DNA from: Oscillospiraceae bacterium
Lineage (GTDB): Bacteria > Bacillota > Clostridia > Saccharofermentanales > Saccharofermentanaceae
Direction: 5' to 3'
Assembly: GCA_902780785.1 (NCBI GenBank)
Contig: CACZGS010000001.1
Span: forward strand, 124,001-188,000
Length of the DNA: 64,000 bases
The translations under genes were made by a program, and so were the position numbers. Under the pieces are notes generated by a model, which saw nothing but the letters and a program-made list of their open reading frames with translations, did no database searches and was not told the DNA's origin. Below, in pieces: positions 1-9,349 of this stretch (the first letter of the stretch is position 1; every line of letters starts with the position of its first letter).

Positions 1-2
1 AG

Positions 3-593
3 GATGAAGGCATTGAAGAGATCTGGTCTTCAACACAAGGAAGAGCATTAAATACTGCGAAGTTCACGGCTGATCTTTTAGGGCTTCCTGTTAAGACGGC
101 TGACTTCATCCGTGAGATATCATGGGGATCTACAAACGGTGAGAAGCTCTTTGCGGGCGGCCATCCGTGGGATATCGCTGACGAGATGGCAAGGCGCGGC
201 ATGGATCTTAACGATCCGGATTGGCGCTCTAATCCGTTCTTTGTAAATAACAGAGTCACGGAATGTGTGGACACGGTTGAGAAGGGCATAGACGAATGGC
301 TTTCCGATCTCGGCTATAAGCGCAAAGGTCTTTACTACGATCACGTTAATGAAGAAGATCATCACCGCACGATAGCTTTCTTCAGTCACGGCGGTTCTTC
401 GAGCGCAGCGATTGCTCATATCATGAACCTGCCGTTCCCTTATGTCTGTGCATTGCTGCATATGGAATTTACCGGTATCACGATACTGCGCATGGACAAA
501 AGAAAAGGGCCTTGTACGCTTCCGTGCATGGAACTTGCCAATGACGGAAGGCATGTAAAAGAAGGCTATTATCACCGCTTATCAAATAAATAA
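3..593 (+). CDS. Histidine phosphatase family protein (5' truncated)
   Basis: The reading frame is open from the first bases of the window, so the start codon and the N-terminal RHG catalytic motif lie outside. What remains is typical of the phosphoglycerate-mutase-like histidine phosphatase fold: an early WSSTQGRALNTA segment matches the 'Spl.RA.qTA' substrate-pocket region, and a late FFSHGGS segment is the second-histidine motif. Family members remove phosphate from sugars, nucleotides or proteins through a phosphohistidine intermediate; the substrate cannot be told from this part. A hairpin terminator follows the stop directly. Family assignment is fairly secure, function unknown. Confidence 0.8.
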   Translation, partial: DEGIEEIWSSTQGRALNTAKFTADLLGLPVKTADFIREISWGSTNGEKLFAGGHPWDIADEMARRGMDLNDPDWRSNPFFVNNRVTECVDTVEKGIDEWLSDLGYKRKGLYYDHVNEEDHHRTIAFFSHGGSSSAAIAHIMNLPFPYVCALLHMEFTGITILRMDKRKGPCTLPCMELANDGRHVKEGYYHRLSNK

Positions 594-598
594 TTAAC

Positions 599-627
599 CG
601 GGTGCAGTTAAATAGACTGCACCTTTT
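599..627 (+). terminator. Rho-independent terminator after the histidine phosphatase
   Basis: Perfect 8-bp stem GGTGCAGT/ACTGCACC (601-608 and 616-623) with a 7-base loop, followed by TTTT. It begins a few bases after the stop codon and insulates the next promoter. Confidence 0.85.
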
Positions 628-640
628 AAATTTTGCTGCC

Positions 641-690
641 TTGACAATCTAACAGTCGTTAGATAGAATCTCCCTAACAATCGTTAGAGA
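641..690 (+). promoter_or_regulatory. Promoter with two TetR-type operator palindromes
   Basis: A -35 TTGACA (641-646) and -10 TAGAAT (664-669) are separated by exactly 17 bases. The spacer is a perfect palindrome ATCTAAC-AGTC-GTTAGAT (647-664). A second copy, CTAAC-AATC-GTTAG (674-687), lies just downstream over the likely transcription start and runs into the ribosome site of the TetR gene. Two copies of one inverted repeat around a promoter immediately before a tetR gene is the classic arrangement for autorepression. Confidence 0.85.
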
Positions 691-699
691 GGCTTTTTT

Positions 700-1305
700 A
701 TGAGTACCAGAGATAAGATAATGGACGTTGCTCTCAATATGTTCTCGGAAAGAGGATATGAAGCTGTTTCCATCAGAGACATATGCGGAGAAGTAGGCAT
801 CAAGGAAAGCACGCTTTATTATCACTTCAAGAATAAGAAGGATATTTTAGATTCGCTTATAGAGAAGTTCAGATCTCACATAGACGGACTCCTCTTGCAT
901 GTCGATGAGATCACGGAAAAGCCTGCTAAGAAGGGAAAGAAGAGCGACGATATCAGCCTTCAGATGGTTGATTCCTACATGATCGACAGTTATCTTTTCG
1001 ATCCGTTCTGCAATCTCATGTTAAGGCTCATGATGATCGAGCAGTTCCATAACGAAGAGATAAGAGCGCTTTATGAGAAGACGCTTTTTACAGATCCTTA
1101 TGAGATCCAGATGAATGTGTTCAGAAAGCTTGCCAAAGCGGGCGCGATACCTGAGAAGGATGTCGAGTGGATCGTAAAAGAAACTCATTCATACATGACT
1201 ATGCTGACCTTCAAATATCTTCTTAACGGCGACCTTACGGAGAAACGTAAGAAGGCTTATTACAAGGAAGTCCACGACTTTATGGCAAGAAGGTTCATTG
1301 CATGA
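700..1305 (+). CDS. TetR/AcrR family transcriptional regulator
   Basis: 201 aa. The first 50 residues are a canonical TetR helix-turn-helix (REKIMDVAL-type start, then GYEAVSIRDICGEVGIKEST, then LYYHFKNKKDIL). The remainder is an all-helical ligand-binding and dimerisation domain without recognisable ligand residues. The promoter in front carries two copies of one palindrome, so it very probably represses itself and the downstream gene until a small molecule binds. Its TGA stop overlaps the ATG of the glycosyltransferase (ATGA), so the two are translationally coupled. The ligand is unknown; a toxic substrate of the glycosyltransferase is a reasonable guess. Confidence 0.93.
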   Translation: MSTRDKIMDVALNMFSERGYEAVSIRDICGEVGIKESTLYYHFKNKKDILDSLIEKFRSHIDGLLLHVDEITEKPAKKGKKSDDISLQMVDSYMIDSYLFDPFCNLMLRLMMIEQFHNEEIRALYEKTLFTDPYEIQMNVFRKLAKAGAIPEKDVEWIVKETHSYMTMLTFKYLLNGDLTEKRKKAYYKEVHDFMARRFIA

Positions 1306-2510
1306 AGAAGATCGCGATGTTTACGATGGGCACCAGAGGGGATGTCCAGCCGTATATCTATCTTTCGAAGGGCCTGATGAAGGCCGGCTACGATGTTACC
1401 TTGGGTACGCACCCGTGCTGGAGAGAACTTGTCGAGAGCTTCGGTGTGAATTTCGAGCCCGTGGGACCTGACATAGATATCGAAGAAGAAACGAGCATCA
1501 TCCGCGGCAAATCCAAGAACGCGGTAATGAGTATCCTGAAGACGATGAACTTCATAATGAAGATAATCGAAGGCTCATCCAAGGAAGTGTACGAGATCTG
1601 CAAAGGCAAGGACCTTATTATCGTCACTCACAGCCAGATGGGTGCTGTCGAAGCAGGAGTTCTCGGCATTCCCAAAGTTAACGTAACACTCCAGACAGAG
1701 ATGATCGGAGAGAAATTAAGAAAGCAGAAATTTGGAGAAAGGCTCATCGGAGGATTCATCGCAAAGCAGGCAGCAAAACCCACAAATAAGATCCGTAAGA
1801 TATACGGATTAAAGCCCGTTAAATCTGCCGATGAAGAGATGTCAGATAAGCTCAATCTCATTCCGATAAGTAAGTATGTGATCGACAGGAATCCTTATTG
1901 GGAAGCGAAGAATGTCATCACAGGATACTGGTATGACGAAGCGGAAGAATACACTCCCGATGAGAAGCTGAAATCATTTATAGAAAGCGGCGAAAAGCCC
2001 ATAGTCCTTGCTTTAGGAGCGATGTCATTTGAAACTGAATCTGATAAAGCAAAGCTCGATATGTTCGTTAATGCATTTAAGAAAACAGGGCAGAGGGCGG
2101 TCATCCAGGGATTCAGAAAATCTCTTGAGGATTATGATCTTCCTGATTCCATGATCGCAGTCGGAAGTATTCCTCACAGCTGGCTTTTCCGCAATGCAAA
2201 ATGCGTGATCCATCACTGCGGATTCGGTACCACTGCAGCTTCAATGATCTATGGTGTTCCGTCTATTCCGGTGCCGCATGTTCTTGACCAGCTGAGCTTT
2301 GCGATGCAACTGGAAAAGAGGCAAGTTGCAACAAAGCTCATAAAGGCAAAAGATCTTTCAGAGCAGACAATAATCAATGCTATAGAAGAACTCAACAGCA
2401 CTTATGCAGTAAAGAAGAGAAATGCTGAATCCATATCAGAGAAGATAAGCACGGAGCATGGTGTTGAGACTGCAGTAAGGCTTATCGAAGAGAAGATGGG
2501 TTGGTGCTGA
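1302..2510 (+). CDS. GT1-family glycosyltransferase (UGT/macrolide-glycosyltransferase-like)
   Basis: 402 aa, GT-B fold. The N-terminus (MKKIAMFTMGTRGDVQPYIY) is the acceptor-side Rossmann start shared with sterol and macrolide glycosyltransferases. The C-terminal donor-site signature, IHHCGFGTTAASMIYGVPSI followed by a DQ pair (about residues 304-330), is the bacterial equivalent of the plant PSPG box and binds a UDP- or dTDP-sugar. No signal peptide or membrane anchor is visible. Such enzymes glycosylate hydrophobic small molecules such as macrolides, sterols or flavonoids. It starts inside the stop codon of the TetR gene, so expression is probably drug- or ligand-induced. A detoxifying role is inferred from this context; a lipid or secondary-metabolite acceptor is equally possible. 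Confidence 0.85.
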   Translation: MKKIAMFTMGTRGDVQPYIYLSKGLMKAGYDVTLGTHPCWRELVESFGVNFEPVGPDIDIEEETSIIRGKSKNAVMSILKTMNFIMKIIEGSSKEVYEICKGKDLIIVTHSQMGAVEAGVLGIPKVNVTLQTEMIGEKLRKQKFGERLIGGFIAKQAAKPTNKIRKIYGLKPVKSADEEMSDKLNLIPISKYVIDRNPYWEAKNVITGYWYDEAEEYTPDEKLKSFIESGEKPIVLALGAMSFETESDKAKLDMFVNAFKKTGQRAVIQGFRKSLEDYDLPDSMIAVGSIPHSWLFRNAKCVIHHCGFGTTAASMIYGVPSIPVPHVLDQLSFAMQLEKRQVATKLIKAKDLSEQTIINAIEELNSTYAVKKRNAESISEKISTEHGVETAVRLIEEKMGWC

Positions 2511-2514
2511 CAGC

Positions 2515-3414
2515 TCACTTGGTCAGCGACTTCAGGATATCTATATATTCGAGCGTCATGTGTGACGGCCTGATCGACATCGGAAGTATGTATCCGATCT
2601 CCATATAGTCATCGACCTTGAGCTTCTTGGCAATGATGTTCGGACCGTTTAATTCTTCGTTGATCACGCCGCTGCAGATCGTATAGCCGTTAAGACCTAT
2701 GAGCATGTTAAAGAGCGTGGCACGGTCGAGCACGACAAGTTCCTTGTCGCAGTCTACTGTGCTCAGGATCTCTTCCGAGAAATAGAAAGAGTTGTGACTG
2801 CCCTGCTCGTATGAGAGCCTCGGATAGGGCTTTAAGTCTTCCAATGTAAGCGATTTCTTCTTTGCAAGAGGCGAGTTCTTGCCGATGAATACGTGCGGCT
2901 CAGCCTTAAAGAGGGGAGTGAAGGATAAGTTGTTATCTTTCAAAGTCTTTCTGATAACTTCTTCATTGAACTTATTAAGATAAAGAATTCCTATCTCTGA
3001 TCTTAAGTGCGCGACATCGTCGATGATGTTAAACGTCTGAGTTTCTCTCATATGGAATTCGTATTTGTCGGCCCCGCTCCTTTTAAGGAGTTCCACGAAT
3101 GCTTCGACTGCAAATGAATAGTGCTGCGAAGATACGAAAAACTTGAGCTTGCCGGATTCCTTGCCCGCATAGCGTTCTTCGATGAGCTCTGTCTGATCTA
3201 ATACCTGGCGGGCATATCCTAAGAATTCCTCACCTTCAGGTGTGAGTTTTATGCCTTTATTGGATCTTGAGAAGATCGTGATGTTGTATTCGTTCTCCAA
3301 TTCACGGATCGCAGCGGTGAGGCTCGGCTGGGCTATGAAGAGCTTCTTTGCGGCATTTGTTATATTTCCTTCTTCTGCGACGGTTACTATGTATTGGAGC
3401 TGCTTAAGTGTCAT
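2515..3414 (-). CDS. LysR family transcriptional regulator, probable metE regulator
   Basis: 299 aa, the usual LysR length. Residues 1-60 form the winged helix (MTLKQLQYIVTVAEEGNITN and on to the LTPEGEEFL segment), followed by a two-lobed effector domain. It is divergent from metE-metF, as MetR is from metE in enterobacteria, and the shared intergenic region contains an LTTR-type dyad. A good ribosome site (AAAGGAG) precedes the ATG. The effector would be homocysteine if it works like MetR; this is inferred from position alone. Sequence similarity to MetR itself looks modest, so another effector such as a cysteine precursor is possible. Confidence 0.88.
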   Translation of the reverse strand: MTLKQLQYIVTVAEEGNITNAAKKLFIAQPSLTAAIRELENEYNITIFSRSNKGIKLTPEGEEFLGYARQVLDQTELIEERYAGKESGKLKFFVSSQHYSFAVEAFVELLKRSGADKYEFHMRETQTFNIIDDVAHLRSEIGILYLNKFNEEVIRKTLKDNNLSFTPLFKAEPHVFIGKNSPLAKKKSLTLEDLKPYPRLSYEQGSHNSFYFSEEILSTVDCDKELVVLDRATLFNMLIGLNGYTICSGVINEELNGPNIIAKKLKVDDYMEIGYILPMSIRPSHMTLEYIDILKSLTK

Positions 3415-3462
3415 GGAACGTCTCCTTTGTGAATAGGTATTTTCTCGATTTTAACACCAACC

Positions 3463-3529
3463 ATAGATTTTATCTATAACCAAACGGCAATTATATGTAT
3501 TTTACCTATTGAATTGGTGGGCATATACT
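3463..3529 (+). promoter_or_regulatory. LysR-type operator and metE promoter
   Basis: A dyad ATAGATTTTATCTAT (3463-3477) fits the T-N11-A LysR box. A weak -35 TTTACC (3501-3506) lies 17 bases before a -10 TATACT (3524-3529). ATAGGTA (from 3433) and TACCTAT (3503-3509) form an additional pair of half-sites flanking the dyad. A poor -35 next to an upstream LTTR box is what an activated promoter looks like. Confidence 0.6.
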
Positions 3530-3569
3530 CGCAATCAATAAATCAGCCGCGAATATGGAGGAAATACAA

Positions 3570-5825
3570 ATGAACACATCAGTAATCGGTTATCCGAGAA
3601 TCGGTAAAGACAGAGAATTAAAGTTTGCTTCAGAGAAGTTCTTCAAAGGTGAACTTGATGAAGCAGGACTTTTGGAAGCAGCAAAGGCGATCAGGAAGGA
3701 AGACCTTCTTAAGCAGAAGGAAGCAGGAATTACATATATTTCCAGCAACGATTTTTCTTTCTACGATAACGTCCTCGACACAGCATTCCTTTTCAATGTT
3801 ATTCCGCAGAGATATAAGGATCTTGGCCTTTCAGAACTCGAGACATACTTTGCATTAGCAAGAGGTTATCAGGGTGATAAGGGCAATGTTAAGGCTCTTG
3901 CAATGAAGAAGTGGTTCAATACAAATTACCACTATCTCGTGCCTGAGATCGACGACGATACAAAGATTGAACTTACAGGTTCAAAGCCCGTCGATGAATT
4001 CGTTGAAGCAAAGGAATTCGGTGTTGATACAAAGGTTGCTTTAGTAGGACCTTTCACATTCTTGAAGCTTGCAAAGTTCACAGGCTCAAAGAAGATATCT
4101 GATGTTTACGCAGTACTTACAGCTGAATACATCAAGCTCGTATCACTTCTTACATCAGTCGGTGCAAAGACTATCGAGTTCGACGAGCCTTATCTCGTAA
4201 GAGACCTTAGTGGAGAAGACATAGATCTTTTTAAGGAGATCTATTCTCTGATCCTTTCAAACAAGAACGGTGCAAAGATCTTACTCCAGACATATTTCGG
4301 TGATATCAGAGATATCTATAACGAAGTAGTAGCTCTTGATTTCGATCTCATCGGTCTTGATTTTGTTGAAGGAAGAAAGACTTTAGAGCTCGTTAAGACA
4401 AACGGTTTTCCTGCTGACAAGATCCTCGTTGCAGGCCTTGTAAACGGTAAGAACATCTGGAGAAACGACTATAAGAAGACGCTTTCTGTTCTTAATGAGA
4501 TCGGCGCAGCAAATGTCGTTCTCGGCACTTCATGCTCACTTCTCCACGTTCCTTACACACTTGCAAATGAGACCAAGCTCTCTGAAGATTACAAGAAGCA
4601 TTTCGCATTTGCAGAAGAGAAGCTCACAGAGCTTAACGAGATCGCATCACTCTTTGGCGGAGACTTCGAAAACAATGAGATCTTCAAGAAGAACCAGGCA
4701 CTTTTCGAAGGAAGGGTAGACAGCGAAGATAAGGATGTCCAGGCTAAGGTCGCAGCGATCACAGATGCTGACTATGTAAGGCTTCCTGTTTTCGAAGAGC
4801 GCGAAAAGATCCAGAAGAGCATTCTTAACCTGCCTTTGTTCCCGACAACAACTATCGGTTCCTTCCCTCAGACATCTGACGTAAGAAAGAACAGACAGGA
4901 ATTCAAGAAGGGATTAAAGTCCAAGGAAGAATATGTCGAGTTCAACAATCAGAAGATCGCTGAGTGCATCAAGCTCCAGGAAGAGATCGGCCTTGATGTT
5001 CTTGTTCACGGCGAGTTCGAGAGAAACGACATGGTCGAGTATTTCGGCGAGAACCTGAATGGTTATGTGTTTACAGAGAAGGCTTGGGTACAGTCCTACG
5101 GTACACGTAATGTTAAGCCGCCGATCATTTGGGGCGACGTATCAAGAAAGGCACCCATCACAGTTGAGTGGTCCAAGTTCGCAAAGTCCTGCACAGATAA
5201 GCCTGTAAAGGGCATGCTCACAGGTCCTGTAACTATCCTTAACTGGTCATTCCCGAGAGAAGATATCTCCATCAAGGAGAGCATCCTCCAGATCGCTCTT
5301 GCAATCAGAGATGAGGTTTTAGACCTTGAAGCTAACGGCATCAACATCATCCAGATCGACGAGGCAGCTTTAAGAGAGAAGCTCCCTTTGAGAAAGTCTG
5401 ACTGGTACAGCGAGTATCTTGATTTTGCTATCCCTGCATTCAGACTCGTTCACAGCAAGGTTAAGCCTGAAACACAGATCCACACACATATGTGCTACAG
5501 CGAATTTACTGACATCATTCCCGCTATCGATGCAATGGATGCAGATGTCATTACTTTCGAGGCATCAAGATCAGATCTCCAGATACTTGATTCACTGAAA
5601 GAGAATAACTTCAAGACTGAAGTAGGTCCGGGTGTTTATGACATCCACAGCCCCCGTGTTCCTTCTGTTGAGGAGATAGTTACAGCGCTCACAAAGATGA
5701 GAGCAAAGATCGAAGACAACAAGCTCTGGGTTAACCCCGACTGCGGCCTTAAGACAAGAGGCAATGAGGAGACCGTTAAGAGTCTTAAGAACCTCGTTGC
5801 GGCTGCAAAGCAGATAAGAGGATAA
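3570..5825 (+). CDS. metE: Cobalamin-independent methionine synthase (5-methyltetrahydropteroyltriglutamate-homocysteine methyltransferase)
   Basis: 751 aa, full length. MetE transfers the methyl group of 5-methyl-THF polyglutamate to homocysteine in the cytoplasm. The N-terminal half begins [15 protein letters not shown]; the catalytic half begins with [15 protein letters not shown], where the family's IGSFPQT motif is intact. The zinc ligands are present as HMC in [11 protein letters not shown] and the late cysteine in [11 protein letters not shown]. The start at 3570 was chosen because GGAGG lies 8 bases upstream; an in-frame ATG at 3555 overlaps that ribosome site. metF follows after 3 bases. 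Codon use is strongly biased, suggesting high expression. Confidence 0.97.
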   Translation: MNTSVIGYPRIGKDRELKFASEKFFKGELDEAGLLEAAKAIRKEDLLKQKEAGITYISSNDFSFYDNVLDTAFLFNVIPQRYKDLGLSELETYFALARGYQGDKGNVKALAMKKWFNTNYHYLVPEIDDDTKIELTGSKPVDEFVEAKEFGVDTKVALVGPFTFLKLAKFTGSKKISDVYAVLTAEYIKLVSLLTSVGAKTIEFDEPYLVRDLSGEDIDLFKEIYSLILSNKNGAKILLQTYFGDIRDIYNEVVALDFDLIGLDFVEGRKTLELVKTNGFPADKILVAGLVNGKNIWRNDYKKTLSVLNEIGAANVVLGTSCSLLHVPYTLANETKLSEDYKKHFAFAEEKLTELNEIASLFGGDFENNEIFKKNQALFEGRVDSEDKDVQAKVAAITDADYVRLPVFEEREKIQKSILNLPLFPTTTIGSFPQTSDVRKNRQEFKKGLKSKEEYVEFNNQKIAECIKLQEEIGLDVLVHGEFERNDMVEYFGENLNGYVFTEKAWVQSYGTRNVKPPIIWGDVSRKAPITVEWSKFAKSCTDKPVKGMLTGPVTILNWSFPREDISIKESILQIALAIRDEVLDLEANGINIIQIDEAALREKLPLRKSDWYSEYLDFAIPAFRLVHSKVKPETQIHTHMCYSEFTDIIPAIDAMDADVITFEASRSDLQILDSLKENNFKTEVGPGVYDIHSPRVPSVEEIVTALTKMRAKIEDNKLWVNPDCGLKTRGNEETVKSLKNLVAAAKQIRG

Positions 5826-5828
5826 ATC

Positions 5829-6686
5829 ATGAAAGTATCACAGGTTTACGAGAAGAAAAGAAGTCTCTCTTTTGAGATCTTTCCGCCCAAGAAGGATGCC
5901 GAGCTCGACAATATCGACGAGACGCTCGAAGTGCTGGCTGAGCTTAAGCCTGACTTCATAAGCGTTACGTTCGGCGCCGGCGGATCTTCCAACTGCAACC
6001 GTACGATAGAGCTTGCAAAGAAGATCAAGTACGACTACAAGATCGAACCTGTGGTCCACCTGACATGCCTGCATTATGACAGGGATGAGATCGACGAGTT
6101 TGCCAGAGTCTTAAAAGGCGAAGGCATCGAGAATATACTTGCCCTTAGGGGGGACCCGAACCCTAATATTCCGGCCAAGAGTGATTTCAGGCACTCGTCT
6201 GATCTTATCTCATATCTTAAAGGCAGTGACGACTTCTGCTTCCTTGGCGCATGTTATCCCGAGTGCCATCCTGAGTCTTCAGGTGTCGTAAGCGAGATAA
6301 AGAGCCTTAAGAAAAAGGTCGATGCGGGAGCCGAAGTTCTGCTTTCCCAGTTGTTCTTCGATAATGAGATATTCTACAGATTCCACGAAGAGTGCAAGAT
6401 CGCAGACATCGACGTTCCGGTCATTCCGGGTGTAATGCCGGTTATCAATGCGGCGCAGATCAAGAGAATGGTATCTTTGTGCCACGCATCTTTCCCGACG
6501 AGGTTCCAGAAGATAATCTCGCGCTATGAGGATAACAAGGAAGCGCTTTTCGACGCGGGAATATCCTATTGCTTAAGCCAGATAATCGACCTTCTTGTAA
6601 GTGACATCAGCGGCATCCATCTTTACACGATGAACAACCCTCTTGTTGCAAGAAGGATCTGCGAAGGAATAAAGAATATAGTCTGA
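5829..6686 (+). CDS. metF: Methylenetetrahydrofolate reductase
   Basis: 285 aa, the size of bacterial MetF. It reduces 5,10-methylene-THF to 5-methyl-THF with FAD, supplying the methyl donor for the upstream MetE. Family hallmarks visible: SFEIFPPK near the N-terminus (catalytic Glu), SVTFGAGGS, HLTCLHYD and LALRGDPN, then a LSQLFFDNE segment. It starts three bases after the metE stop, so both form one operon that covers methyl-group synthesis and transfer. It ends 3 bases from the convergent lipoprotein gene. Confidence 0.96.
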   Translation: MKVSQVYEKKRSLSFEIFPPKKDAELDNIDETLEVLAELKPDFISVTFGAGGSSNCNRTIELAKKIKYDYKIEPVVHLTCLHYDRDEIDEFARVLKGEGIENILALRGDPNPNIPAKSDFRHSSDLISYLKGSDDFCFLGACYPECHPESSGVVSEIKSLKKKVDAGAEVLLSQLFFDNEIFYRFHEECKIADIDVPVIPGVMPVINAAQIKRMVSLCHASFPTRFQKIISRYEDNKEALFDAGISYCLSQIIDLLVSDISGIHLYTMNNPLVARRICEGIKNIV

Positions 6687-6689
6687 TCC

Positions 6690-7346
6690 TTACATGACCG
6701 GTGTGGATTCCGGAGTCTTGCCATCCCTGAATCTGGAGTCGGTGTAAAGACCTGAGATCTTGCCGTAAGAGATTATGTTGCCGGTATTGCCTTCGGCGTC
6801 GGTATCGAGCTCTTTAATGAATTCGCCGAGCTTTTTATTCTGGCCGTTTACCGTGCCCCTGACCCTCTCGACGGGAGCTTTAAGAGCTATTACGTAAATG
6901 TCGAAATTATGCGTATAGCCGTGGCCGATATGAGGACCGTTATAATCGAGTGGCGATGCCCAGCCCTCGGGAAGGTTTGTCTCGGTGATACCGCCTGATC
7001 TCCAGTGAAGATAACCGTTCGTATTGGTGTCGAACATGTAGACAGCGTAAACTTTGGCGCCTTCTACGGGTTCCCAGGACAATTGCGGGGATCTGTTCTC
7101 ACCGATATCGGTATTGGAGATTATGTCGTCCCAGACACCGTCTGAAAGATTCGTCGAAGTGACTTTGAAAGTCTCATATCCGTCAAGGTATCCGCCGCAC
7201 ATGTTGTCTGTAAGCGGATTTACCGTGTCAGATGCCGATTCGGAAGTTACCTGTCCGGTGGTTGCGGCCGGCTTTTCCTGACAGCCCGAAAAGCCTAAAA
7301 GCAAAGCTGTTGCTGTAGTGCAAGCTATTATCCTGGCAAATTTCAT
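6690..7346 (-). CDS. PEBP-like (YbhB/YbcL) lipoprotein
   Basis: 218 aa from the ATG at 7346; an upstream in-frame GTG at 7370 would add eight residues ahead of the signal peptide, so the ATG is preferred. The N-terminus MKFARIIACTTATALLLGFS ends at a lipobox cysteine, so the protein should be anchored on the outer face of the membrane. The mature part matches the phosphatidylethanolamine-binding protein / RafKI fold: a RSPQLSWEPVEGAKVYAVYM strand pair, a D-N-HWR segment, and GPHIGHGYTHNFDIYVIAL. Prokaryotic members bind small anions or lipids; function here is unknown. It stands alone between metF and the glycerophosphodiesterase gene. Confidence 0.8.
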   Translation of the reverse strand: MKFARIIACTTATALLLGFSGCQEKPAATTGQVTSESASDTVNPLTDNMCGGYLDGYETFKVTSTNLSDGVWDDIISNTDIGENRSPQLSWEPVEGAKVYAVYMFDTNTNGYLHWRSGGITETNLPEGWASPLDYNGPHIGHGYTHNFDIYVIALKAPVERVRGTVNGQNKKLGEFIKELDTDAEGNTGNIISYGKISGLYTDSRFRDGKTPESTPVM

Positions 7347-7462
7347 TATTTCTTCAGAACCCTTTTTCACTTGATTTTGAAATTATACCAAAAGATTTCA
7401 TTTGTTGATGAAAAGGCGTATATTCATTCTTATAGATTGATATGCGCTGAGGGCTTATAAGG

Positions 7463-9349
7463 GTGGAAAAGATCGATAAAGTGTTCATGATGCTCAAAAG
7501 ACGTGTCGCAGAGTATTTTCAAGGCTTTGGACACTTCTTTAAGCGCGTTCTGCTTCTGTTTACGCAGGACTATGTCGAGACTGCGCTCTTCCTCCTTTTC
7601 TGCACGATAATCACGGCCGCTTTAACATCGCTTCTCAAAAAGCTCCTTGTAAAGGCAATGATGTGGGTAAGCGGGGTCACTTATATAGCTCCCGTAAATC
7701 TCAGGCAGGTTCTCCTAAACCCGCTGTCGATAATCATGATACTGATCTTCGCGGTCATCGTAACGCTCATGTCCCTGTTCGAGATCGCAGGACTCCTTCA
7801 TACATTCTCGGTTGCCCAGGCAGGGCGCGAGACAAATCTTACCTGCATGTTCATGGCCGGCTTCCGCGCATGCTGGAAGGCGCTTAATCCGAGAAACTGG
7901 CCGATAATGATATTCATTCTGGTACTGTTCCCTCTGACAAAGCTCCTGCCTCTGTCAGGCTCGACATTTAAGCTCATCCTGCCGGGATTCGTTAACCAGA
8001 CTATCGACTACACCAAGTGGCTCAACGTACTTTATATCGTCTTATATTGGGTATTGATCCTGTTCCTTGCTGTCTATATCTTCTCGGTCAACGGGTTCGT
8101 ACTGCAGAAGGAATCATTCTTCAAGAGCTGCTCCAAATCAAGAAAGCTCTGCAAGGGCCACGTTATCGAAGTCCTGCTCAACATGTTCCTTTTGACGGTT
8201 ATCCTGAACTTTGCGATAAATTCAGTCTCTTCGATCCTTGTCGTAAACGGCGAGGAACTGATGTCATTCATGAGAAGAACGGGAAACGTCGTTGCCAAAT
8301 CAGAAGCAGTCGGAACATATACCTATGCGTTAAGACAGATCTTAAAGAGCTTCTTGTCACCCGCCATAAACAATGCGGCACTGACGGTTTTGTTCTATAA
8401 ATTCCTGGATGACAAGACAAAGAAAGAGACAGTATCCGGCGAAGTCCATAAGCTTAAGGAATATTCCATGAAGAGGACGGTTGCTTTTGTAGTCTCACTC
8501 GCAGTCGTCTCATTGGGCATTATCGGCTTCATGACGTACAGATATTCTTATCTTTTCGAGAGCGTCGACAGACCTCTGGTATGCGCTCACAGAGGAGATA
8601 ACGTCAACGCGCCCGAGAACACGATGCCGGCATTCGAGCTTGCCGCAAGCGAGAACCTTAAATGGATCGAGCTTGATGTCCATCAGACTAAAGACGGTGT
8701 CATCGTATGCAATCACGATTCTACGATCAAGAGAGTCACCGGAAGGAATATCGCGATCCACGATGCAACATATGATGAACTCTCCAGGATCGAGCTCGGG
8801 CCCTGGATGCCGGGTGAATATGAGCACGTTCACATCTGCACGTTAAGAGAAGCGTTAGAGCTCGCGAAAGAGAACGACATGAACGTCCAGGTCGAGCTTA
8901 AAGGCCATGCGAGCGATAAGAACTTCGAAGAGAATGTTATCGCAGTCATCAATGAGACAGGCATGCACGACTACGTCATGATAATCGCGCAGGACGCATC
9001 AAGACTCCAGCGCGTCATGGAGATCGACCCTACGATAACAAAGGGCTACTGCATGGTAATTGCCGTAGGCGATCTTTATGACATCGAATATACCGACAAC
9101 ATCACGATCGAAGAATCTTATGTCACTCCGGAGCTTGTCCGCGCGATGCATGAGAAGGGAATAAAGGTATTCTGCTGGACCGTCGATCTTGATGATACTG
9201 TGCAGTACCTCGTAAGCTGCGATGTCGATGTTATCGGAACTGATAACCCGATGCTGATCAATAATGCTCTCGATAAAGCGGATTATTCAGGGGGCCTCTC
9301 AAGAACCGCTCATATCCTGATGCACATGATCGCCAATATGGACAAGTAA
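7463..9349 (+). CDS. Membrane glycerophosphodiester phosphodiesterase
   Basis: 628 aa with a GTG start. The first ~350 residues form a polytopic membrane domain with about seven hydrophobic segments, as in the GPDPase_memb family. Residues ~375-600 are a GDPD TIM barrel: CAHRGDN, the ENT motif in NAPENTMPAF, the metal-binding ELDVHQTKDG and the CNHDST histidine are all present. The enzyme releases glycerol-3-phosphate from glycerophosphodiesters, for example during phospholipid or lipoteichoic-acid turnover. The catalytic domain follows a transmembrane helix (~347-367), so it is probably outside the cell. The last 51 bases overlap the convergent gene at 9299-9730. Confidence 0.9.
   Translation: MEKIDKVFMMLKRRVAEYFQGFGHFFKRVLLLFTQDYVETALFLLFCTIITAALTSLLKKLLVKAMMWVSGVTYIAPVNLRQVLLNPLSIIMILIFAVIVTLMSLFEIAGLLHTFSVAQAGRETNLTCMFMAGFRACWKALNPRNWPIMIFILVLFPLTKLLPLSGSTFKLILPGFVNQTIDYTKWLNVLYIVLYWVLILFLAVYIFSVNGFVLQKESFFKSCSKSRKLCKGHVIEVLLNMFLLTVILNFAINSVSSILVVNGEELMSFMRRTGNVVAKSEAVGTYTYALRQILKSFLSPAINNAALTVLFYKFLDDKTKKETVSGEVHKLKEYSMKRTVAFVVSLAVVSLGIIGFMTYRYSYLFESVDRPLVCAHRGDNVNAPENTMPAFELAASENLKWIELDVHQTKDGVIVCNHDSTIKRVTGRNIAIHDATYDELSRIELGPWMPGEYEHVHICTLREALELAKENDMNVQVELKGHASDKNFEENVIAVINETGMHDYVMIIAQDASRLQRVMEIDPTITKGYCMVIAVGDLYDIEYTDNITIEESYVTPELVRAMHEKGIKVFCWTVDLDDTVQYLVSCDVDVIGTDNPMLINNALDKADYSGGLSRTAHILMHMIANMDK

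Noticed and set aside
3415..3569. SAM or T-box riboswitch before metE
   Set aside because: The region holds only a short leader with a LysR-type dyad and promoter; no multi-helix leader or terminator fold is present.
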